Assembly (NCBI GenBank): GCA_018815245.1
Contig: JAHIXK010000010.1
Coordinates: forward strand, 124,001 to 188,000
Source: Gammaproteobacteria bacterium
GTDB taxonomy: Bacteria > Pseudomonadota > Gammaproteobacteria > Burkholderiales > Burkholderiaceae_B
Direction of reading: 5' to 3'
DNA length: 64,000 nucleotides
Numbering within the stretch: position 1 is the first letter of the stretch; every line of letters begins with the position of its first letter. This document shows positions 26,613 to 37,362 of the stretch, in pieces. Position numbers and translations under genes: made by a program. A model generated the notes under the pieces. It saw only the letters and a program-made list of their open reading frames with translations, did no database searches and was not told the DNA's origin.

Positions 26613-27641
26613 CTAATGAGTGGCGTCAATGTTTTTGCGAATGGCCAATGGAGAACGCCCGAAATGTCGTTTGCAAAATCGCACCAAGGTAGCCTGTTCA
26701 GCGAACCCCAACATTGAGGCAAGGTGTGCCATCGGAATCTCCGTCTCAGTTAAGTACCGAAGAGCCTCCTGAGAAACAATCTGTATTTTTATTTGTTCAA
26801 ATGAAGTGCCTTCATCAGACAAATGTCGCTGCAGGGTTCGGGGATGGATGGCCAACAAGCTAGCGACTTCATTTTTGTTGCACACCGTTTTTCCGAGTAC
26901 CTTCTTGATGACTTGGGCCGTTCGGGTTGAATACGTTCCGCGAAGACTGCGGAAATTCATTTGAATGTGAAGATCAACAATATTGCTGAGCTCTTTATTG
27001 GGTTTATCCAATCGAGTGTCAAGTGTCGAATGGCTCAACAGCAACGCTGCTTTGTTGCTCTCAAACTCAACTGGAGAGCCGAAAAATCGGGTGTAAAATT
27101 CCTGGCATGTTTTCGCACTGTGGGGCACGGTTGCTTTGATCAACTGGTAATTCTCTCCAGCCAAAATCTTCACAAACCGGTGAAGATTGCCCAAGCAGAT
27201 GTCCAAAGTCTGTGTGCTGACTGTCGGCTTTCCCAAATCAACTGAAATGCTCACCCAAGTGTTGGGTTGAGACCTTTGAACTGTTGCGCGCTCTGGATAA
27301 AGTTCGATGACAATTGCTGGGGACATAACATCAATATGCTCGGCAGCATAGACCACAGCCTCATGCACGGTGGGCAAATTGCTGATGACCAGGGAAAGCG
27401 GTCCTAGAATACTGATGTCGTGATAAGGGGACATTCTCAAGCCTAGGCTGGGAATATTCTTCGCTCTTGCGGTGAATTCAAGCATTTTGACAAAGTCATT
27501 CATCGCAACGAATTCGTTATCCTGATTTGCCAGCCCTAGGTCTATACCAAATTTGGATGCAATCTCGTTCGCATCGCTCCCGTGACTGTTCAATACTTCA
27601 GAAAATCCCAAGAGAGCTGTAGATCTTATTAAATGGTGCAT
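26613..27641 (-). CDS. AraC-family regulator (second), divergent from the solute-binding protein gene
   Basis: This 342-residue protein has the same architecture as the AraC regulator next to it: an Arabinose_bd-type sensor (for example LRMSPYHDISILGPLSLVISN) and a C-terminal HTH (LAIHPRTLQRHLSDEGTSFEQIK; ASMLGFAEQATLVRFCKRHFG). The chosen ATG (27641) gives a normal family N-terminus (MHHLIRSTALLG); a GTG at 27695 would add 18 residues. It faces the 27741 gene across a short gap with an inverted repeat, which makes it the likely regulator of the uptake genes. Confidence 0.88.
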   Translation of the reverse strand: MHHLIRSTALLGFSEVLNSHGSDANEIASKFGIDLGLANQDNEFVAMNDFVKMLEFTARAKNIPSLGLRMSPYHDISILGPLSLVISNLPTVHEAVVYAAEHIDVMSPAIVIELYPERATVQRSQPNTWVSISVDLGKPTVSTQTLDICLGNLHRFVKILAGENYQLIKATVPHSAKTCQEFYTRFFGSPVEFESNKAALLLSHSTLDTRLDKPNKELSNIVDLHIQMNFRSLRGTYSTRTAQVIKKVLGKTVCNKNEVASLLAIHPRTLQRHLSDEGTSFEQIKIQIVSQEALRYLTETEIPMAHLASMLGFAEQATLVRFCKRHFGRSPLAIRKNIDATH

Positions 27642-27700
27642 TTGTCTCGATAAGTCAAAAAAAAGTCTCCAATGGTCAAGAGTATATATTTTCACCGATG

Positions 27701-27721
27701 TGATAATTGTTTCAATTATTA
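27701..27721. promoter_or_regulatory. Imperfect inverted repeat in the divergent gap
   Basis: TGATAATTG (27701-27709) and CAATTATTA (27713-27721) match as inverted arms at 8 of 9 positions. They lie 20 bp before the solute-binding protein ATG and close to the AraC start. Position suggests an operator, but A/T-rich chance pairing is possible. Confidence 0.35.
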
Positions 27722-27740
27722 AAACGATAGGGAGACATAA

Positions 27741-28802
27741 ATGAAAAGTACCATCAATAGCCTTTTTGGGGCGAAGCTTTTGAGCATCGTCTTGGCAAGT
27801 GCCTTAAGCACATCAGCCCACGCTCAACAGGGAACCCAGAAGTTGTGTGTGTACGATCTTCTAGGTGCGGCTGGTGATATGTTTGCGATGGCCAAGGATT
27901 ACGTGGTCGCGTCAAAAGCCTGGGGCGCCAACTTTAATTTACATGCCTACACCGATGAGCGGATTGCTTCGCAAGACTTTATCGCGGGTGAATGTGATGC
28001 AGTGTTTGCGACAGGCTTTCGTACCCGCCAATTCAACTCCACTACTGCTGCCATTGACTCTCTAGGCGCGTCCTCCATCGTAAAGAACGGCAAAGTGGAC
28101 ATGGACGCCAGCTACGAAGTGGTGCGTCGCGCAGTCCAGGTTTTTTCTTCTCCAAACTCCACAAAAGTTGCTACCAACGGGAAGTATGAAATCGCCGGCA
28201 TAATCCCCTTCGGCACCGCCTACCCGGTGTTGAATGATCGAAAGATCCAGACCGTTGAAGATCTTGCAGGCAAGAAAATTGCGGCTTTCGATTATGACAA
28301 AGCGCAGGCTGTGATGATCCAGAAAATTGGTGCCCAGCCAGTCTCTGCAGACATCACAAATTTTGCCAGCAAATTCAACAATGGCGTGGTCGACATGATC
28401 GCCGCACCAGCAGCTGCATACAAACCCCTGGAACTTTATCGCGGCATTGGAAGCAAGGGAGCCATTAACCGCTTTCCGATCGTAATTTTGAGTTATCAGA
28501 TGGTGATCAATACAGGCAAATTCCCAACTGGGTTTGGACTTGAATCAAGAAAATACTGGAGTGGTCAATTCGATCGTGCATTGAAATTGATCCTCCGGGC
28601 GGAAAAAACAATCCCTGAAACAACGTGGAGCGACCTGACCCCTGAAAACATGATCAAGTACACCATCATGCTAAGAGAAAGCAGAGGTTCAATTGTTGAG
28701 CAAGGAATCTACGATAAACAGGGACTGAGCATCATGAAAAAAATTCGATGCAGCGTGAACCGTGCTGATTCCGAATGCACGCCTGACAGCAAGTCATTCT
28801 GA
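27741..28802 (+). CDS. Putative periplasmic solute-binding protein (DUF6091-like)
   Basis: This 353-residue protein has a Sec signal peptide ending in STSAHAQQ. The mature part resembles the putative solute-binding proteins of the DUF6091 class and, more loosely, TRAP DctP-type receptors: LCVYDLLGAAGDMFAMAKDY near the start, and VEDLAGKKIAAFDYDKAQ for the central ligand-cleft segment. No cytoplasmic-membrane permease gene is adjacent, so it either serves a distant transporter or works in periplasmic carriage. It is followed by a FadL porin and a lipoprotein, suggesting uptake of a hydrophobic compound. GGGAGA precedes the ATG. Confidence 0.7.
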   Translation: MKSTINSLFGAKLLSIVLASALSTSAHAQQGTQKLCVYDLLGAAGDMFAMAKDYVVASKAWGANFNLHAYTDERIASQDFIAGECDAVFATGFRTRQFNSTTAAIDSLGASSIVKNGKVDMDASYEVVRRAVQVFSSPNSTKVATNGKYEIAGIIPFGTAYPVLNDRKIQTVEDLAGKKIAAFDYDKAQAVMIQKIGAQPVSADITNFASKFNNGVVDMIAAPAAAYKPLELYRGIGSKGAINRFPIVILSYQMVINTGKFPTGFGLESRKYWSGQFDRALKLILRAEKTIPETTWSDLTPENMIKYTIMLRESRGSIVEQGIYDKQGLSIMKKIRCSVNRADSECTPDSKSF

Positions 28803-28825
28803 AATTCAAAACACACATTGTGTGA

Positions 28826-28855
28826 AGCAAGAGCGTTAAACAAACGTTTCTTGCT
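28826..28855 (+). terminator. Hairpin between the binding-protein and porin genes
   Basis: AGCAAGA (28826-28832) pairs with TCTTGCT (28849-28855), and inner CGTT/AACG arms extend the stem with one bulge. CAAGTTTT follows. It is a plausible weak terminator or attenuator between the binding protein and the FadL gene. Confidence 0.45.
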
Positions 28856-28974
28856 CAAGTTTTCCGACACATCAAGCCACGTAAGTTTGTCGCTATAAGC
28901 AGACAACGTGACTTGTTGTTTTCGCCAGAATTCGACATCTCACGAGAACAACTCCATTCCTCAGGGGAGACACC

Positions 28975-30462
28975 TTGAATCAAAGAACGCGGTATTGCGC
29001 GACGTTCAAGCCGTTAATTTTTGGCGCGCTAACAGCCATCACAGTTAATACTTTGTTATCGAGCAAGGCCTATGCCGGAGGAACAGCATTTGATGGCACT
29101 TCCGTCAGTTCTATGGGAAATGCCAACGCGGGCATGGCTGCGGAAGCGGGTGATGCCTCCATTCTGTTTGCAAACCCTGCGGCACTCACACGACTCAAGC
29201 GGGCAGAGGCAACACTCGGTGCCGTATTTGTTGGAATAAACACGTCTTATACCTCGGGGCAAACCCCGGACGGGTCTCCCACCAACAGCGGCAACACAGG
29301 TAGCACTGGGCAAGAATTCAATCGAAACAGCGGCTATGATTCAACTGCACTCGCACCAAATCTGTACGTTGCAATCCCGGTCAACAACAAATTGATTGTA
29401 GGGTTCGGTGCTGCCGCATCCCATGCTCTGATCCTTCGTTACGATGAAAATTTTCCAGGACGCAATCAAGGCCGAGACATCGACTTCAAGGTTAGCCGGG
29501 CAAACCTCGGGTTTGGCTACAAACTCACACCGAGCTTGTCAATTGGGGCAAATGGCTCCTATGAAAGGTATTTTCAGTCACTGAAATTGAAGCTGAACTA
29601 TCGGGATGCCGTTGACGGGCTGCTGAACAACGGCTCAACCCTGCTTGACGGGCTGAACGCCGCGGGACAGGCTCCACCCATTCCTGAAGAAGCTGATTTA
29701 AGCCTGCGTATGTTTGGCTGGGCTTTCAACGCACAAGTCGGCGCGCTTTGGGAACCCACTGACAAAACTCGAGTCGGAATTTCCTATCGCCCGAAAACCC
29801 GCTTTACTGGCATGCGTGGCAAGCTGAAAATTCAAGAGACCTCGGAAGGCGTTGCATTCAGAGAGTTCCTGAATGGCGGACTTATAGGATTGGCTGGCCC
29901 ATTTCTTAATGTAGACGGACCACAAGCTGCCAACGACTTGCTTCCAGAACAAAGAATCAAGCAAGACATCACACTGCCCGACGAGCTTCGCTTGAGTGTC
30001 TTTCACCACACCAGCCCCAAGCTCGACCTCATGGCCACTTATACCCGTCAAGACTTTTCAGTGACACAACTGAAATTCTTCCGGGAATCAAACGGGCGTG
30101 TTCTGCAAGACATTCAACAAAACTTTGTAGTCGCCAACAGTTACCGCGTGGGCATGAATTACAAAGCATACAAGCGCCTCACCTTAAAAGCCGGCTACGC
30201 AGTGGAGAACAGCGTAATCGATGACTCAACACGAATTACGGTGCTGCCTGATTCAGACAGACGCTTCTATAGCTTGGGCGCCCAACTGGAACTGCAACGC
30301 GACACCACCGTAAACGTCTCCTACATGAAACTCGACTTGGAACCCGGTGCAACCGGCTCCAACGGCCAAGTCAGTCCTGCCGAAGTGGCAGGTGGAAACT
30401 TTCAGGGTACAACCAAACTTGACATTGACTATCTGGGTGTAAGTATCACCGAGCGCTTCTAA
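28975..30462 (+). CDS. FadL/OmpP1/TodX-family outer-membrane channel
   Basis: This 495-residue protein has a signal peptide and the FadL-family N-terminus (AGGTAFDGTSVSSMGNANAGMAAEAGDASILFANPAAL, the hatch sequence including the NPA motif). Many alternating strands follow, with a C-terminal ITERF for barrel assembly. FadL/TodX channels admit long-chain fatty acids, alkanes or aromatics across the outer membrane by lateral diffusion. It begins with TTG at 28975 behind AGGGGAGA. Its placement after the alkane oxidation genes fits hydrocarbon uptake. Confidence 0.92.
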   Translation: MNQRTRYCATFKPLIFGALTAITVNTLLSSKAYAGGTAFDGTSVSSMGNANAGMAAEAGDASILFANPAALTRLKRAEATLGAVFVGINTSYTSGQTPDGSPTNSGNTGSTGQEFNRNSGYDSTALAPNLYVAIPVNNKLIVGFGAAASHALILRYDENFPGRNQGRDIDFKVSRANLGFGYKLTPSLSIGANGSYERYFQSLKLKLNYRDAVDGLLNNGSTLLDGLNAAGQAPPIPEEADLSLRMFGWAFNAQVGALWEPTDKTRVGISYRPKTRFTGMRGKLKIQETSEGVAFREFLNGGLIGLAGPFLNVDGPQAANDLLPEQRIKQDITLPDELRLSVFHHTSPKLDLMATYTRQDFSVTQLKFFRESNGRVLQDIQQNFVVANSYRVGMNYKAYKRLTLKAGYAVENSVIDDSTRITVLPDSDRRFYSLGAQLELQRDTTVNVSYMKLDLEPGATGSNGQVSPAEVAGGNFQGTTKLDIDYLGVSITERF

Positions 30463-30477
30463 AAGGTACGAATCCGC

Positions 30478-31512
30478 ATGATCACCACACAAAAACTGTT
30501 GAACAACATCTTGGCTTCTGGAATGGCAGCAATACTGACCGGTTGCGCCAGCGTTCAGGGTGGCATCACAAACTTTGCCATCGGCATCGTCGAGGATCGC
30601 ATTGTCCCACCGATCCTTGAACTCAACGATGTCGACATGGGGTGCCAATTTGCCACCAGTGGGTTCCCACTAATTTCAAGTGCAACGCGTGCTTTTTATG
30701 GTGACCCCGCACTGCTGGAAGCATTGCTGTACACCACATCTGCAGTGTGTTCAGAGAAGCGCTCGGTCGACGAGGAACTTCGGTACCTTAGAGCAACGCG
30801 TGCGAGTCAAATCCCGGAAGCACAAGATGCACGAATCGCACAGAAACGTCTTCTAGAGATAACTGCACAAAGGCAATTCTCGGCATTCAAACTGATGCGT
30901 AGCCATTTGGAAGCAAAATATGATTTTCAATACGGCGAAACATGCCCAACTTTTGAACGTGATTACGATGAACTCACTTATGTTCTGGGAACAATTGCAG
31001 GATTGCAGGCAGTAATTAACGACATTGCATCCCAACAAATGATTGGCGTGCCAACCGACATTGCACCTTTGTCTGAGCGAGCCATGAACTGTGTCTCCAA
31101 CACGAAGTGGTGGGGGGTACCCTTGGCAGCGAAAGCCGTAGTTTGGAATATCTTGCCCGGTGGATCTGAAGGCAAAAATGTTTGGGGCAGTTTCAATCGA
31201 TCGATGATTATTGCTGAGCGCAGTGGCGTACGGTTAGCGCATGTCATGTACGCAATATCAGCACAAGCCGCGGGAAATGAAGAGCGTTTCAGGGACGCGA
31301 CAAAGCGATGGGCAAAGGCAGAAAGCTTCAAGCCAAGCAAGCAGTATCGTTTGATAGAGGACATTTCCACACTTACCATGACGAATCTTTCTGACCGCTA
31401 CTGGGCTGAGAACGTCGGCACTCGCACACCGATCGCATCAATCGGAAATTACTGGGACGAGTCAAACTCTTCAGCACAAGATCTTGATCTGGGAGACTTG
31501 CTTGAGCAATGA
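30478..31512 (+). CDS. Uncharacterised lipoprotein, possibly TatT-like helical
   Basis: This 344-residue protein has a lipoprotein signal with lipobox LTGC (Cys at residue 23), followed by an all-helical protein with conserved-looking Cys residues and NTKWWGVPLAAKAVVWNILPGG. Size and helical character recall the TatT component that accompanies some TRAP transporters, which would suit the binding protein two genes upstream, but the match is weak. It follows the FadL gene by 15 bp and is almost certainly co-transcribed. Role unknown; an envelope partner in uptake is inferred from position. Confidence 0.6.
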   Translation: MITTQKLLNNILASGMAAILTGCASVQGGITNFAIGIVEDRIVPPILELNDVDMGCQFATSGFPLISSATRAFYGDPALLEALLYTTSAVCSEKRSVDEELRYLRATRASQIPEAQDARIAQKRLLEITAQRQFSAFKLMRSHLEAKYDFQYGETCPTFERDYDELTYVLGTIAGLQAVINDIASQQMIGVPTDIAPLSERAMNCVSNTKWWGVPLAAKAVVWNILPGGSEGKNVWGSFNRSMIIAERSGVRLAHVMYAISAQAAGNEERFRDATKRWAKAESFKPSKQYRLIEDISTLTMTNLSDRYWAENVGTRTPIASIGNYWDESNSSAQDLDLGDLLEQ

Positions 31513-31573
31513 AGCACTGGAGTTGGAGTTAACTGCAGTAGTTCCGAACCTTCGCTACCAGATCAAGTAGAAA

Positions 31574-32047
31574 CTACTGCACCTCAGATCTACTTTCCGC
31601 GTCCATTGCATCTCCGAGCCACGGTCTAGACAAAGGAAACGTCGGTGTTGGCCAAGCACGTCTGATCTCATCTGGTGTGCGCGAAACTGCCTCAACAAAG
31701 TAAGAAAAAAGTAATCCCTCAATCTGATTGAGATGTTTGCCAAGTGTAATTGTCGCCTCGTCTAGTGCCTCTCTATCCAGGGGAATCTGACGTGCACGCG
31801 ATTGAACTTCTCTTAACGCTGGTCGTGCCTGTGCCAGTGCAGCCGAGAACTCCGTTTTGTTCTCACGCAGTACATCTCGAAAAGCATCTCTTAACTCTGG
31901 TGGAAATCTGGAGCCTAAAACTGCAGAGTCATTTCCCAACCAATTTGTTATAACCAAGCCTCCGCTTTGAGCCCATATGAATCCTATCAATAGCGCATTT
32001 AATGCGATCGACACTAGCGAAACTGCGTAAAACAGGCGCATCTTCAT
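31574..32047 (-). CDS. Periplasmic heavy-metal-sensor-like protein (CnrX/ZraP type)
   Basis: This is a 157-residue protein with a single N-terminal membrane anchor (LFYAVSLVSIALNALLIGFIW). Its periplasmic helical hairpin carries the pattern PPELRDAFRDVLRENKTEFSAAL...ALREVQSRARQI, typical of the Metal_resist/CnrX-like group. The His/Met ligands of true CnrX are not obvious. ATG 32047 behind AAGG is preferred over an upstream ATG at 32074. It is the third gene of a sigma/anti-sigma/sensor operon whose sigma gene is broken, so it may now be without a regulatory output. Confidence 0.7.
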   Translation of the reverse strand: MKMRLFYAVSLVSIALNALLIGFIWAQSGGLVITNWLGNDSAVLGSRFPPELRDAFRDVLRENKTEFSAALAQARPALREVQSRARQIPLDREALDEATITLGKHLNQIEGLLFSYFVEAVSRTPDEIRRAWPTPTFPLSRPWLGDAMDAESRSEVQ

Positions 32048-32052
32048 TTGCC

Positions 32053-32439
32053 TTATCCCCCATACATGAACCAAACGGTCTTGGCCACTTCAGTAGTGAT
32101 GGATATTAAAACCTTATCTTCAGGACTCACAACCAAAGTTAAACTCGTACCAAGAAACGCTCCAACACCAGCGGATAAAACTACCGCAGAAAAACTGGCA
32201 AAGTAGAAGGTGTGAGACGGCGTAAAGATAGGGAAAGCAGGATGAGGAATTTGACTTGGCAATCTCAACAGCTTCATTTCAAGATGGTTTGGTAATTCGT
32301 TATGTGCCAAACTGCGAAAAAGTTCGACTTCCAAATCTTGAGAAACAAGTAACTTTTTCTCACCGCGAAAGTTATCCATCCAAGCTGACCGCTCTTCTGA
32401 ATTCCAAAATCGAAGCCGCTTTAATATTTGAAATTTCAT
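32053..32439 (-). CDS. Small membrane protein, probable anti-sigma factor
   Basis: This 128-residue protein has a soluble N-terminal half and one TM segment (FYFASFSAVVLSAGVGAFLGTSL). Its start overlaps the sigma-factor stop (ATGA, 32436-32439), and it is followed by the periplasmic sensor-like gene. This size, topology and position are typical of an ECF anti-sigma factor, although no zinc-binding ZAS motif is present. Function is inferred from context only. Confidence 0.6.
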   Translation of the reverse strand: MKFQILKRLRFWNSEERSAWMDNFRGEKKLLVSQDLEVELFRSLAHNELPNHLEMKLLRLPSQIPHPAFPIFTPSHTFYFASFSAVVLSAGVGAFLGTSLTLVVSPEDKVLISITTEVAKTVWFMYGG

Positions 32440-32749
32440 TGGCTAACTCCACTTTCATAAAGAAGGTCACGTATTCGCTTCTTTGCTCTCATCAACAATG
32501 ACTCTGTGGCCTTTACTGAAAGATTCAAAATCTCAGATGATTCAATCACACTGATGCCCTGACCGTAAAATAGGGTAACGGCAATTCTCTGATTAACATT
32601 CAATGAATTCACTGCTTTTAATAATGAAATCCTTTGTTGCGAATCCATGACCTTGAAGATCGGATCGTCCTCAGACTCGATGACTGTGTGTTCATCAATC
32701 GCGACATTCCATTTGGACTTTTCATTTTTTTTGGCGAGATTCAAACAAT
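32436..32749 (-). pseudogene. ECF sigma factor, 5'-truncated by IS21 (region 4 remains)
   Basis: About 104 codons of chromosomal sequence are left, containing the sigma region 4 helix-turn-helix (LLKAVNSLNVNQRIAVTLFYGQGISVIESSEIL, then ATESLLMRAKKRIRDLL). Region 2, needed for core binding and -10 recognition, is missing: the open frame continues only into the left end of the IS. ECF sigma factors are normally 160-200 residues, so the product is almost certainly non-functional. The two downstream genes are intact. Confidence 0.8.
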
Positions 32750-32803
32750 TGTCACCGCCAATGTAAAAATGACCCACTAGCGCCAACTTAAAATTGACCC
32801 ACC
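32750..32803 (+). repeat. Left terminal repeat region of the IS21-family element
   Basis: It begins TGTCACCGCC and has two TGACCCAC units (about 32770 and 32796), matching the right end in inverted orientation. Confidence 0.8.
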
Positions 32804-32838
32804 TGAGTAACAATTGCCGCTTTTTGGCGGCGCATTGA

Positions 32839-34652
<1,814 letters not shown>

Positions 34653-34675
34653 ACGAAATCAGAAAGAATTGCTTG

Positions 34676-34739
34676 GGTGGGTCAAATTTACTTTGGCGTT
34701 GACGAAGCAAAGTGGGTCAAAATTCAACCGGCGTTGACA
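34676..34739 (-). repeat. Right terminal repeat region of the IS21-family element
   Basis: Read on the minus strand it begins TGTCAACGCC, then TTTTGACCCACT, then a second CGCC and TTTGACCCACC unit, mirroring the left end. Confidence 0.8.
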
Positions 34740-35438
34740 ATTAGAAATATTCTGATTTGCCAAAGTAGCGAGATATTCTTCGATCACCCCTGAGTCAAAC
34801 ATCTTCCCAACCAGGCTGTTCAATTCCTCTAGGTTGTTCAAGCACCGCTGGTAGGAAAGCTTTTCGAGGTGTGTAACAACCATTGAAGCTGTAATGGCAA
34901 ATGCAGACGCGTAGAATGCGTCTCTTACACCGGAAAGCAACAAACCGACGCTTCGATTGATGGAATCTGGAGTGGTTGCGTCAAAATTGGAAAGACCGAA
35001 AAGCAGACCCGCGAATGTTCCGATGATCCCCACCCCAGTTAAGATTCCAGGCAAGTGTTTGAAATATTGAACCTTTAGCGGCTTGTCAATAATTGCTGAG
35101 GCAGTAAAAAAGCAGGAAACCGGTACAGTGCTCCTGTGCCTTACCTTGACGGTCCCATCCGTATCAACAAACTTGTGCTCGTGAAGAGTCCGGGAAAACT
35201 CTTTCCAGTTTTCCTCTAGAAAAGTGTTTTTAAAAATCTTGTTAAGCCCAGCTTGACGGATATGGGGCTCACTGTTCCGCATCGTGTTTACTGTGTCTCG
35301 GATCCACAGAAGGGTGATTGCCAGTTTTTTTGCTGGGCTCATGTACTTGGTAAAGAATGCGTAAAGAGCGTATACCAGCACCGTCACCACAAGCGCGGGG
35401 GGAACCAACTGAATCACGTTTGCGAAGCTTGTAGCCAT
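34740..35438 (-). pseudogene. ZorA-like MotA/ExbB-domain protein, 3'-truncated by IS21
   Basis: The first 233 codons remain. They show an N-terminal TM helix, a cytoplasmic segment with RHRSTVPVSCFF, then HLPGILTGVGIIGTFAGLLFGL and a following helix pair (DAFYASAFAITASMVVTHLEKL), the MotA/TolQ/ExbB channel core. The tail EELNSLVGKMFDSGVIEEYL is typical of ZorA, the membrane channel subunit of Zorya anti-phage systems. ZorA proteins continue into a long cytoplasmic coiled coil, here lost at the IS boundary, where the frame runs only a few codons into IS sequence. No zorB, zorC/D or zorE was found in the window. Identity with ZorA rather than another proton channel is probable, not proven. Confidence 0.65.
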
Positions 35439-35506
35439 AAGGATCTCGTTTTATAAAGTTTTCTACAGTCATATGTGAGCAACAAAAAGAACAAAGTTCC
35501 ATTTTC

Positions 35507-36556
35507 CTAACGTTTTTCAAGGCCAAAAACCAATCTGAAAACCTGCGCAGCCATTTCAAGATGCTGATCCTGAATGTACTCATCCTCTTCACAACTGGAA
35601 TATATGCCGCGAGCCAACGCCACACTGCGAATGATGGGAACCCCGTGTTTTTCCGCCTCGTTGCGGATCAACTGCGCATAATCACCCTCCCCCATTGCCA
35701 ATATAAAGGGCACATCATGTCGACCCGGTTCATAATCCAAAGCAACTGCAATATGGGTCGGGTTAACTACCACTGCTTTGGCATCTTGAACCCTGGACAG
35801 TGAGGCATTCATCAAGCTACGGTGTATGCTCTTCATCTCCTGCTTTAGCTCAGAATTGCCATAAAGCTGCTTGGCTTCATCTTTTACATCTGATTTACTC
35901 ATTTTTTGGCGTTTCTTAAAATCAAGATATGTCGCCATCCAGTCAACAAATGAAAAAACAACAAAAACAGATAAAATTAGGAAAACCGTATCAATCAAGG
36001 CGTTGCTTATCAATTCGAACGAGAAGTCAAGCCCGCCCCGATAAAGATAAACAATCTCGTCCATTCTGTTTTTCAGAATGAAATAAACAACCAAAAAACA
36101 AACCAATACCTTGAAGAAAGAAATAACCAACTGAATAATTGACTTCTTGGAAAACATGTTTTTTATATTTTCAACGAAGTTAAACTTTTTAAAAGATGGT
36201 TTTAACGCCTTCGGAGCGTATACAAAACCAACTTGCATCCATGTGGAAATACACGATGCAATTGCACCCGCCAAGACAAAAGGAGCTGCCAGTTTTAAAA
36301 GCAAATAAAATGCTTCAGTACCGATTGTATTAATTGAGTGACTTTTATGAGCGAACTCTTCAGCGAATCCACCCGTGACGTGGATGAAAAACTCTCGGAA
36401 ATGGTCATCGTAATCAGAGACACCCCAAAAAATAACCCCATACACCAGAAAAAGTTTTACCAGTGTTTGCAAATCTTTGCTTACCGGGACCTGCCCCTCT
36501 TCTCGTGCATCTTCCAGCTTCTTATCCGTTGCTTCTTCGGTTTTTTCTCCACTCAT
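35507..36556 (-). CDS. sctU: Type III secretion export apparatus switch protein SctU
   Basis: This 349-residue protein has a basic N-terminus (MSGEKTEEATDKKLEDAREEGQ), four TM helices and a cytoplasmic domain with the autocleavage motif NPTH (in KAVVVNPTHIAVAL). Cleavage there switches substrate class from needle parts to later substrates. ATG 36556 behind GGAG overlaps the sctT stop as ATGA; the slightly longer frame would start at TTG 36562. It is the last T3SS gene of the operon; 68 bp then separate it from the broken ZorA-like gene. Confidence 0.93.
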   Translation of the reverse strand: MSGEKTEEATDKKLEDAREEGQVPVSKDLQTLVKLFLVYGVIFWGVSDYDDHFREFFIHVTGGFAEEFAHKSHSINTIGTEAFYLLLKLAAPFVLAGAIASCISTWMQVGFVYAPKALKPSFKKFNFVENIKNMFSKKSIIQLVISFFKVLVCFLVVYFILKNRMDEIVYLYRGGLDFSFELISNALIDTVFLILSVFVVFSFVDWMATYLDFKKRQKMSKSDVKDEAKQLYGNSELKQEMKSIHRSLMNASLSRVQDAKAVVVNPTHIAVALDYEPGRHDVPFILAMGEGDYAQLIRNEAEKHGVPIIRSVALARGIYSSCEEDEYIQDQHLEMAAQVFRLVFGLEKR

Positions 36557-37356
36557 TTCCAATCTCCAATGTGGCGCGACAACAAACCGAAACTGTTTTC
36601 CAATAAAACGAATATCTCTCGCTCTGAAAATTGAAGAAATAACATCAAGGCACCAATACCGAAAATTGAACGAAGACCAAACTGGATGCTGTAAACCTGC
36701 ATTTGTGGGGTGAAAGCTGCCAAAACCTCCATTGCAACTTCAACCATTAACACCACCATCAAAATCGGAGCGGAGAGCAAAAATGCCAAAATGAAGTAAT
36801 CCCCAGCCAATCTAATAATTGCAAGCATCCAAGAGGTTAAAGCCATCGTTTCTATCTGCCCTGGCGGCAAAACTGAATAACTGATGATTAGATGTTTGGT
36901 GATTGCATGCAGACCCGGACCAGCAAAAACGAGTGCCGCAAACAGCAAACCGAAGAGTTGCTCCAGAGGTAACTCTTCGCCACCATCCCCAGAGCCACTG
37001 GCTTGAGCAGCAAATGTGGCTCCTCGATATACATCGATCAGCGCCCCAAAACCTTTAAAAATGACGTACGGAATAACAACAGTCAATCCGAGAAACGTAC
37101 CCAGTATCAACTCGCTGATTACGGTTATAAGGGTAACTGCCGGCACTTTGTTAGCTTCGTCGATGAAAGGAACAACAGCACTAACAGGAATAAGAATAAG
37201 GCTTAATGCAACCGCCGACTTGATTAACCCGGGCGTTGTTCCCTTATAAAACAAGGGAAAAAAGAATATGAAGATCAACGACCTCGGCAAATAAATAGCA
37301 AAAACTGAAATGATTTTCGAAAAAGAATCTGTATTTGATGCAAGCTGTTCAAACAT
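36553..37356 (-). CDS. sctT: Type III secretion export apparatus protein SctT
   Basis: This 267-residue multi-helix membrane protein of the SctT/FliR family is part of the SctR-S-T export gate. Typical features are the long hydrophobic helices, a central GDGGEELPLEQLFGLLF cytoplasmic stretch and the conserved FTPQMQVYSIQFGLRS near the C-terminus. It lies 6 bp after sctS and overlaps sctU. Confidence 0.92.
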   Translation of the reverse strand: MFEQLASNTDSFSKIISVFAIYLPRSLIFIFFFPLFYKGTTPGLIKSAVALSLILIPVSAVVPFIDEANKVPAVTLITVISELILGTFLGLTVVIPYVIFKGFGALIDVYRGATFAAQASGSGDGGEELPLEQLFGLLFAALVFAGPGLHAITKHLIISYSVLPPGQIETMALTSWMLAIIRLAGDYFILAFLLSAPILMVVLMVEVAMEVLAAFTPQMQVYSIQFGLRSIFGIGALMLFLQFSEREIFVLLENSFGLLSRHIGDWK

Positions 37357-37362
37357 TGTTAT

